A DNA stretch of 9,267 nt, from assembly GCA_007134175.1 (NCBI GenBank), contig SLLF01000228.1:1-9267 (forward strand), written 5' to 3'. The notes under the pieces were generated by a model. The model searched no databases. It was not told where the DNA came from and saw nothing but the letters and a program-made list of their open reading frames with translations. Positions 1 through 6,145 of this stretch are shown one piece after another; position 1 is the first letter of the stretch; each line of letters starts with the position of its first letter. The position numbers and the translations under genes were made by a program. This DNA comes from Kiritimatiellia bacterium. Lineage in GTDB: Bacteria > Verrucomicrobiota > Kiritimatiellia > SLAD01.

Positions 1-919
1 CCACATCGGGGAAAAAGTGTCGTAACCAGGAGAACCCTTCGCTGAGCAAATGGATTTCAGGCACCGATTCCTTGATAGACCGGCATAGGGACAAGCGTCG
101 TGCCAGTACGCTCAGTGGATGTTCATGGGGAAAGTCATCGGCAACCAATGGTTGCCGCAGGTCACCCCGCAAGGCCGGATGATTCACGGTAATTTCCGCT
201 AGACGGGCACCAAGGGCCGCCCAATGTTTTACCCACTCGGTTGCGGGGGCGGGATCCATTTCCCGCAGTTGCCCATCATCCACTCCAAAGCCGCCCGGCA
301 CCGCCTCGTAACCACAGAAACGGACCCCCCACGCGGGCAGATCCAAGGTGGCCAAGCGCGTCGCAAGGGACTCGTACGGTTCATAACCCTCCGGCCCGCA
401 GCCATCGACCTGCAGCATAATCCCGTCGAAACCAATATCCTTAGCCAGCGCGATGGCGTCGGCCACTTCTGCTCTTAATGTGATGGACGTTACCGCTCGC
501 TCGCGTAGTCGAGCGTCCAACAACAGACCAACGCGTGCACCGACGTTATGGAGAGCGGCTAACCAGTCACGCCAAGCCCCCTTCATCGAAGCACATAGAA
601 AGGGTTGGCGCGGAGCCGTGCGTGCATCGCAATGCAATGCGAACAATTCAGTCCGCAGCAAACCGTAGCCGCCCGCGGCCCAACGTTGATAGCGCACCCG
701 GGTCGGCGTGGAAAGCCATCCATTCTCGTCGGCATCCTGGCTCGGTCCGGCTAGCGCCACTAGGCGGTTAACCAGCGCATGGCCACCGAATCGTAATTCA
801 GCCAAGAGAGCCGCTGGATTCTCCGCGAGTGGCAGGTCGGCCATTAACCGTTCGCACTCCCGGATCAACGTCTCCTTGCTGTCCAGATAGAACTGCTGGT
901 CGGGCGGTATCCGGATCAT
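1..919 (-). CDS. Old-yellow-enzyme-like (NADH:flavin oxidoreductase) TIM-barrel protein, N-terminal 306 residues (3' end outside window)
   Basis: The frame opens at ATG 917-919 and stays open to base 1, giving 306 residues. Its stretch LVNRLVALAGPSQDADENGW (49-68), then YQRWAAGGYGLLRTELFAL (77-95), matches the order of the family's N-terminal core (xNRIV...D..G...YxxxAxGGxGLIITE). Later landmarks fit too: ALHNVGARVGLLLDARLRE (122-140, where QLxHxGR is expected), VADAIALAKDIGFDGIMLQV (152-171, for AA.RA..AGFDGVEI), and a G-A-R-L-A-EITV strand at 237-245. The usual HGAHGYL that follows is replaced by DGCGPEG, so the ligand-binding histidine pair is missing. It has six cysteines and no signal peptide, pointing to the cytosol. 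AGGAA lies seven bases before the start, and ATGA overlaps the upstream stop. FMN binding is inferred from family; chemistry is uncertain because of the lost residues. Another TIM-barrel family is possible. Confidence 0.68.
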   Translation of the reverse strand, partial: MIRIPPDQQFYLDSKETLIRECERLMADLPLAENPAALLAELRFGGHALVNRLVALAGPSQDADENGWLSTPTRVRYQRWAAGGYGLLRTELFALHCDARTAPRQPFLCASMKGAWRDWLAALHNVGARVGLLLDARLRERAVTSITLRAEVADAIALAKDIGFDGIMLQVDGCGPEGYEPYESLATRLATLDLPAWGVRFCGYEAVPGGFGVDDGQLREMDPAPATEWVKHWAALGARLAEITVNHPALRGDLRQPLVADDFPHEHPLSVLARRLSLCRSIKESVPEIHLLSEGFSWLRHFFPDV

Positions 920-1782
920 GGCTCCGTTCCTGCAGGCGGCCAACCCAGTGCAATCAGGTAGAGCGCGAATTCATCCACGCTATCCACCCCCAGCAACCGA
1001 TCCAGGGAGGATTGATGATAGGCCGCTACCGGGCAGGCGCTCAAGCCGAGTGCTTCGGCCACCAGCAACAGGTTTTGCGTCGCGTGCCCCGCCTCGTAGG
1101 CAATCATACGATGGGCAATCGGGCCGTAGCGCCACTCGGTGCGGATGGGGACTGCGGTAAAGACCACCACCACGGATGCGTCATAAATGAAAGGCTCGCC
1201 GAAACAGGCTCGCTGCAGCGCTGCCCGCAATGCGGTATCGGTAACGAGCTCGACCAATTGATGTCCGGCCACATCGTACTGGTAAAGCCCCGCGTCCAAC
1301 GCGTCGGAGGATTGAACAAAGAGGTACGTTTCCAACGGGTAACGGGCACCAGCCGAAGGTGCCGCGCGCAGGGACAAGGCGGTTCCGTCGGCTAGTGCAA
1401 CAGATCCGGTTATGCCCTGGGTATGCCACAAGAGTATGCTTAACGTTTCCAGCGATACGGCTTGCGGGCCGAAAGACCGGCGGCTGCGACGTTCGGCAAT
1501 CGCTTGACGTAGCGGGACATCGGGTTGATCAAGCGTCTCCGGTGCCGGTAATGGATGCCGGACCGCGTCGTCGGGAAAGGCCCGGGGCGAGGGTTGTGGG
1601 ACACCACGCGCCTGCCCGGTGGTCGCTCGCCAATCCGTTTCCACCCCCTGCAAGAAAAGGCGCAGCTGGGCGGGGGGCATCCCGGTCAAAGGCACTACGT
1701 CACTGGAGACCAGCTCGTCGGACCATACCGTTCCGGTCAGGAGCATAATCCAGCAGCCAGTCAAGAAGGCATGACGCATCAT
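916..1782 (-). CDS. Exported SagB/ThcOx-type nitroreductase-fold oxidoreductase
   Basis: 288 residues, complete. The family binds FMN and oxidises or reduces substrates; SagB itself makes azoles in peptide toxins, but many relatives have unknown substrates. Here the nitroreductase domain starts at about residue 88: RRSRRSFG (98-105, FMN phosphate contact region), LRAAPSAGARYPLETYLF (138-155, the family's most typical motif), YEAGHATQNLLLVAEALGL (229-247) and LYLIALGWP near the end (274-282). Residues 1-21 form a Sec-type signal peptide (hydrophobic 5-20, possible cleavage after VWS); there is no twin-arginine motif. Residues about 22-87 are an extension with no recognised domain. C193 and C250 remain in the mature protein. 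The start overlaps the upstream stop as TGATG and has no strong ribosome site, so it relies on coupling; the second codon is also ATG. No peptide precursor or YcaO gene is visible, so a role in peptide modification is not supported. Confidence 0.83.
   Translation of the reverse strand: MMRHAFLTGCWIMLLTGTVWSDELVSSDVVPLTGMPPAQLRLFLQGVETDWRATTGQARGVPQPSPRAFPDDAVRHPLPAPETLDQPDVPLRQAIAERRSRRSFGPQAVSLETLSILLWHTQGITGSVALADGTALSLRAAPSAGARYPLETYLFVQSSDALDAGLYQYDVAGHQLVELVTDTALRAALQRACFGEPFIYDASVVVVFTAVPIRTEWRYGPIAHRMIAYEAGHATQNLLLVAEALGLSACPVAAYHQSSLDRLLGVDSVDEFALYLIALGWPPAGTEP
927..931 (-). promoter_or_regulatory. Ribosome binding site (AGGAA) for the OYE-like gene
   Basis: On the minus strand AGGAA ends seven bases before ATG 917-919, with a second GGAG at 922-925 that is too close to be ideal. 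The site lies within the last codons of the nitroreductase gene. It supports ATG 919 as the real start. Confidence 0.5.
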
Positions 1783-4700
1783 CAGAAGGTCTCGTTGAGC
1801 AATTTAAAATACTCTGCCACCTGCATGCGGAAGGATTCCGGCGCGAGGTCTGCCCCGGCCTGCATGGCATCCTGGATCACCGAAGGCACGGCATCTACAT
1901 CGATGGCACCGCTTGCATGGGCCGCTAATTGGGCCCGTGCACGACGCAATTCGGCCACCGCCGCCTGGTGGTGTTCGTGCAGTTGCCGGATATCCCCGCG
2001 GGCAACGGCGTCGTCGATCTGGCGGATATGATGGGCCGCCAATCGCAACGAGCCGACCCGTACATTTTGCATGGACGCCTGCGCATAGAGGTCATCGGCG
2101 TGGCGAGCCAATAACGCCTGCATGCCTTCCGGGGAACCGGCGTCCGGCGAATCCATGCGTCGTACGCCCCCGGGCATGCCGACGTCGTCTGCCGCACCCG
2201 ATGCCAATTTGCCCCCCCCTGTCGCTTCCGTCTGCGCCTCGCCATCCGCGTTCACCATACCGCCTTGCGTGGGATCTTCCGTCCGGCGTTCTTCGATATT
2301 CGGATCCCCCTCCTGTATGGTTCCCGACGAGGCGCTGGTTTCACCGACTGCCATGCCCTCGCGCCCAATAGAGGAACGTCCGTCCTGCTCCATATGGTCA
2401 GGGCGCTCGTTACCGGCATCGCCTAAACCGGCAAAACTGGAATATTCGCCTTCCGCCGTCTCATGGCCGATTTCCGCACCGGCGGCCGCATCGAACTGAT
2501 CATCCTGCATTTCGCTGATTGTTGCCTCGAGCCGGTCCTCTTCCGGCAATTCTCCGTCGTCCTCAAAATGGTCATGCTCGCCCCAGGTCATGGCCATCGT
2601 AGTCGCCGCGTTACGAGCCGCCTCCTCCAGCTCCTCGGTGGTATCGAGCAAGTCGCTGATCAACGATTCCACCTCGGTATTGAGCGTTTCCAGTGCGATC
2701 CCGTCTTCCGGCATTTCTTCCCGGTCAATGGTTTCAGTCAATGTGGACACGCGCTGCGGTTCATCAGGCAACCATTTCTCAATCATCTCCACTTTCTCTT
2801 CCACCACCGACAATTGCTCGATGAATTCATCGTTCTTCGTAAACAACCATTCGACCGCGTCATCGGCGCCCCACTGCTCACTGCCCGCCTTTTGCTCGAT
2901 TTCCTCATAGATACTGAACACTTCCTCCACAAACTCATTGCCGACGTTCAAGTCGGAGAAAACGTGCAAGTCAACCGGAATGGTCAGCAGCGTGTCCCGA
3001 TTGCGACGGGCAATGTCCGCAAATTCTTCGGCCAAGAGCTCCTCGATGCCATCGCTTTCATCACGCGCGCCGCGAATAGCATCCATGGACTCCTGTATCT
3101 TCATATGCATGTCCATCAAGCGCTCGACGGTCGTTTGCACCTGCGTCAGCGCCTCGCGTTGGGCGGCATGCCGATCTTCTTCACGCCGGACACGCACCTG
3201 ATCGAGCATCTGCTGCAGGTGTTCCAAATGGTCGTGAGCGCGCTGACCCCGCACCAGTGCATCATCGAGCACGCCGGTATCAAGCCGGTCGGCCGTCAGC
3301 AGCATCTCTTCGCGGATACGCCGGTTGCGCGCTTCCTCGACCACCTGGGCAAGCAACTCGGCATGGGCCGCGTCCGTGGTCCGCAAGGATGCCGCTTCCC
3401 GTTCACCAGAGCGCTTGAAGGCCGACAGTTCGTCCGCTACCTCTTCCTGGGCTTCCACTAAGTCCTCCCCTGGGCGGCTTTCACGCTCCACATGGTCGCT
3501 TGTTCGCGTTACAATCCGCTGCTGTTCACGTATCAGAGCCTCCAGCATTTGTGCCAACGCGGAAAGTTGTCGGTCCAGCCGCGACCGGGACGCCGTCATA
3601 TCCGCCACTTCCAAACGCCGGAGGATCCGCTCCTGCAATCCCAGCGCTTCCTCGACAACCGGTGGAGACAGTTCGGTACCGGCCCCCGCAACCCGTGCTA
3701 CGGCGTCAATGGCCAGGACCATTTCATTGGCATACAACTGGGCCACGTCCTCCGTCCGCCCCCCCAGCGGTCGAGCCGGATTGCGCAGCAATTCCCGGGT
3801 CAAACGACGAATGGTGCGTTGTCGTTCTTCGTTTTTCTGCCATGCGTCACCGGCATAGGACTGCAGGCGCAATGCCCGACTGCTCTCCAAATTGGTCCGC
3901 TGCGCCTCGATGACTTGTTGCAGTGTGGTTCGGGCTTCCTCTTCCAGGCGGGATCGGGTATCCGCCACATGCTCGCCCTCTGCGGATGGGTTGAACACAA
4001 TCGGATGGGATCGGGCGACCTGGGGCTCGTCGGGATGGTTATCGACCGCTACCACGCGATAGGTACGGGTCTGGCCGCGCCGACCGGGTTCGCCCCGCCA
4101 AACGATTTCCCTGGATCGCTCGTTATCGACCGTCCACGACTGCACGCGGTGCCCTGCCTGTTCGGTTTCCTGCCCCTCCGGAATGGCCTCGATATGAACC
4201 GAGCGCAGGCCATAGTCATCCCGCGCCAGAAAGGTGATGCGCGGAGCTTCGCCGACCGGTAAACGGGCTCTCCCCTCCGGCGCCAGCACCTCGATCACAG
4301 GCGGTCGGTCTGGAATCAAGGAGTAGCTCACCGATTCGCGTAAGGTTTGACCAAAGACATCAGTGGCCTCCACGACGACGGCTCCCCGCGTGTCGAGGGT
4401 TATGGTGCTCCGCCAGCGCTGCGCATCACCGTCGACGACCTGCATGGCTACTGGTTCATTTTCCGGCACGGTTAAGGTGACGTTTTTAAGTGGGGCCATG
4501 GCCGTCACCTCAACCGCCACGCGCGATCCGGCCGGTATTTCGGGCGATTGGGCTTCCAGCAGGTTCAAGCGTTGACGCAATCGGCCCGTGTAGGCTGGCG
4601 GCTCCACGTCCCACCGCAGAGCGGTGAGGGCAGGCGGCGGCATAGGTGTGATCGTGAACCATTCGGAAGGCGGGGCATCACCGGCCCGAAACCGATAGCG

Positions 4701-5465
4701 GAAACGGGTATTGGCCCGTGCTACACGATGCGAAAAAGACTCCTGTCCGTCTCCTTGTAGGCGACCGATCTCATAGGCGGCACTGCGCGCGTCAGCCGCG
4801 TCCAGGTCGACACGGACGGCATGTCCCTGCGGACCTTGGACCTTGACGCGCAAGGTCACCATGCCTCCCTGCGGCACGGCCTGATTGCCTGGCGTTACCT
4901 CCACAATCCGTGTACGTGTGACCGGCTCAACGGCAGACAGGGGGTTAGCCACACGCCAGAGCGCCGTGGGCCATTGCGCACCCAAAAACAGGGAGGGGAG
5001 CAACAACAGCGCCAGCGCCACCACCACCGTCCCCCGGCTGAAGCGCTGGGCGCGTTTATTTTTCAAGCGCGTCCAGTCCAGTTGGTGTACGGCAGGCGGC
5101 CCGCTCTGGATATAGGCCTTTTTAAAGGGGTTGCCCGAGGTATCACGCGCAAACTGAATGTAGTTGATCAGATGATTGTCCAGATCAGGAAACGCTCTTT
5201 CCACCACGGTAGCCAAACCCTCGGGGGTCAGCCGCGCCTGCAAGGCCCGGGCAGCAAGAAAAGCGGTTGATCCTGCCAGGGTCCAGATCAGCAACGAGGA
5301 GAACCAGCGACCTGCACCGTTGAAAGACCATGCCAGATCAAACAGGCCCAGCAGCCAGAGCAAGGCGAAAACCGTTGCCAACCCCCAACACAGCAGGTCC
5401 AGCGCCCGCCAGCGCCGCAACGCACGACTCAGCTTTTCCAACTCCTGGCTCAGCATGGCCGACAT
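1782..5465 (-). CDS. Giant DUF4175-like membrane protein
   Basis: 1227 residues, complete. Membrane segments lie at about 22-45, 54-74 and 145-163; basic residues at 17-20 and 133-144 put the N-terminus and the 76-144 loop in the cytosol and everything after 163 in the periplasm. Residues about 180-490 are beta-rich and hold landmarks common in the PVC family: VEVTPGN (188-194), PPAYTG (289-294), ARDDYGL (414-420) and AVDNHPDEP (473-481). Residues about 500-960 are charged helix or coiled coil. Residues about 960-1115 form an acidic, Gly/Ser-rich, probably disordered linker. A helical C-terminus (1115-1227) ends with PESFRMQVAEYFKLLNE, similar to the P..YR..V..YF..L ending seen in relatives. 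The only cysteine is C26. ATG start with AGG six bases upstream; an in-frame ATG at codon 4 is the alternative. It likely acts as a periplasmic scaffold with the VWA proteins, but this is inferred from context. Its stop overlaps the next start by one base. Confidence 0.8.
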   Translation of the reverse strand: MSAMLSQELEKLSRALRRWRALDLLCWGLATVFALLWLLGLFDLAWSFNGAGRWFSSLLIWTLAGSTAFLAARALQARLTPEGLATVVERAFPDLDNHLINYIQFARDTSGNPFKKAYIQSGPPAVHQLDWTRLKNKRAQRFSRGTVVVALALLLLPSLFLGAQWPTALWRVANPLSAVEPVTRTRIVEVTPGNQAVPQGGMVTLRVKVQGPQGHAVRVDLDAADARSAAYEIGRLQGDGQESFSHRVARANTRFRYRFRAGDAPPSEWFTITPMPPPALTALRWDVEPPAYTGRLRQRLNLLEAQSPEIPAGSRVAVEVTAMAPLKNVTLTVPENEPVAMQVVDGDAQRWRSTITLDTRGAVVVEATDVFGQTLRESVSYSLIPDRPPVIEVLAPEGRARLPVGEAPRITFLARDDYGLRSVHIEAIPEGQETEQAGHRVQSWTVDNERSREIVWRGEPGRRGQTRTYRVVAVDNHPDEPQVARSHPIVFNPSAEGEHVADTRSRLEEEARTTLQQVIEAQRTNLESSRALRLQSYAGDAWQKNEERQRTIRRLTRELLRNPARPLGGRTEDVAQLYANEMVLAIDAVARVAGAGTELSPPVVEEALGLQERILRRLEVADMTASRSRLDRQLSALAQMLEALIREQQRIVTRTSDHVERESRPGEDLVEAQEEVADELSAFKRSGEREAASLRTTDAAHAELLAQVVEEARNRRIREEMLLTADRLDTGVLDDALVRGQRAHDHLEHLQQMLDQVRVRREEDRHAAQREALTQVQTTVERLMDMHMKIQESMDAIRGARDESDGIEELLAEEFADIARRNRDTLLTIPVDLHVFSDLNVGNEFVEEVFSIYEEIEQKAGSEQWGADDAVEWLFTKNDEFIEQLSVVEEKVEMIEKWLPDEPQRVSTLTETIDREEMPEDGIALETLNTEVESLISDLLDTTEELEEAARNAATTMAMTWGEHDHFEDDGELPEEDRLEATISEMQDDQFDAAAGAEIGHETAEGEYSSFAGLGDAGNERPDHMEQDGRSSIGREGMAVGETSASSGTIQEGDPNIEERRTEDPTQGGMVNADGEAQTEATGGGKLASGAADDVGMPGGVRRMDSPDAGSPEGMQALLARHADDLYAQASMQNVRVGSLRLAAHHIRQIDDAVARGDIRQLHEHHQAAVAELRRARAQLAAHASGAIDVDAVPSVIQDAMQAGADLAPESFRMQVAEYFKLLNETF

Positions 5466-5491
5466 GATTCGCCTGCCTTTCGTATCAAGGG

Positions 5492-6079
5492 TTAATGTCT
5501 GGTAATGCTCACTTCATCCACCTGGGTCATTTTCAGTGCCCAGATGTACAAGGTGACAAAGTCCACCTGACGCAAATGGCGCAAACTAAGGTCCGTCGCC
5601 TCGATGCCCGGTATTTCCAGATCAATGGTCTGCCAGTTGCGGGCCGACTGCGCAACCGTTCGACTACGATAAACCGGCCGCAGCTCAGCCAGTGTGGGAT
5701 TGTCGTGGGGGGTAACATTTCGCCGCCAGCTGTAGCCCGCAAAGTAGACGCGATACGGTCCGCCGCGCAGCGTCACCCGCGCCCGGTAGGTCATGCCTTC
5801 TTCGAAGGGCAACAACGCGCTCTCCACCTTGCTGCCAACCTCACCCAGCCCCATGATCTGCAACACGTTGCGACGGCCACCTTCAGTAGGTAGTACCGAC
5901 ACCCGTTCCTTGTTGCCCACGTAGTTACGATTGCCCGTCCACGCGTAATCGTAGTGCCAGCCGCTCAAGGGATCCTTCGGATTGCTAAAGTTATGGTTCG
6001 GCTGCAAATTCTGCCCTTGTGCCGCCAGGACGTAACACCCAAACACCCATATCACTAACGCATATCCCCATTTACTCAT
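5492..6079 (-). CDS. Secreted protein, probable jelly-roll (galactose-binding-like) domain
   Basis: 195 residues, complete, ATG start preceded by GAAAGGA ten bases upstream. The N-terminus is a clear Sec signal peptide (hydrophobic about 6-20, likely cleavage near AAQG-QN at 22-23). The mature part of about 170 residues has N-terminal FSNP.DPLSGWHYDY, a middle strand pattern YRARVTLRGGPYRVYFAGYSW and a closing VDFVTLYIW...QVDEVSITR. Opening with NxxFSNP...GW and ending with a VDxVxI strand is typical of carbohydrate-binding-module-like beta sandwiches (CBM4_9 type) that are abundant in secreted proteins of Verrucomicrobiota, Kiritimatiellota and Lentisphaerota. The fold call is from pattern only; no sugar-binding residues can be assigned. 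The sole cysteine, C15, is in the signal peptide. It lies between two membrane-protein genes, 66 bases after one and 26 before the other, so it is probably an accessory envelope subunit. No specific function is recognised. Confidence 0.75.
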   Translation of the reverse strand: MSKWGYALVIWVFGCYVLAAQGQNLQPNHNFSNPKDPLSGWHYDYAWTGNRNYVGNKERVSVLPTEGGRRNVLQIMGLGEVGSKVESALLPFEEGMTYRARVTLRGGPYRVYFAGYSWRRNVTPHDNPTLAELRPVYRSRTVAQSARNWQTIDLEIPGIEATDLSLRHLRQVDFVTLYIWALKMTQVDEVSITRH

Positions 6080-6145
6080 CGCGTCACAATCCTTTCATTT
6101 CATCCAGTAACAGTATACGACCTATACGCTGGAAATAAAGGGGAA
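6080..6145 (-). promoter_or_regulatory. 66-base intergenic gap with possible promoter and CGTATA direct repeat
   Basis: This is the only sizeable gap in the window. On the minus strand it holds TATACT (6112-6117), which matches five of six bases of the sigma-70 -10 box. The position 17 bases further upstream reads CTTTAT, a poor -35 box. Two copies of CGTATA (6123-6128 and 6114-6119) sit nine bases apart, the second overlapping the -10-like box. The ribosome site GAAAGGA is at 6090-6096. No terminator-like hairpin with a T run is visible. An internal promoter for the secreted protein and genes after it is plausible but weakly supported. Confidence 0.3.

Noticed and set aside
829..1395. Plus-strand open frame of 188 codons across the nitroreductase/OYE-like junction
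   Set aside because: It overlaps two genes with strong family motifs on the other strand; its translation has no family features.
916..1782. Peptide natural-product (azole) cluster because of the SagB-type gene
   Set aside because: No YcaO cyclodehydratase, precursor peptide or transporter is visible in the window, and this protein is predicted to be exported.
2463..3461. Plus-strand open frame of 332 codons
   Set aside because: It lies wholly antisense to the DUF4175-like gene. The translation (rich in H, R, F, L, no recognisable motif) is what the helical, acidic coding strand gives when read backwards.
3492..4262. Plus-strand open frame of 256 codons
   Set aside because: Antisense to the DUF4175-like gene with no motif or conserved composition.
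5463..5465. Possible later start (codon 4 ATG, 5454-5456) for the DUF4175-like protein
   Set aside because: The upstream ATG has AGG at good spacing (six bases), so it is preferred; the difference is only three residues.
6080..6145. Rho-independent terminator after the VWA gene
   Set aside because: No stable GC-rich hairpin followed by a T run could be found in the 66 bases.
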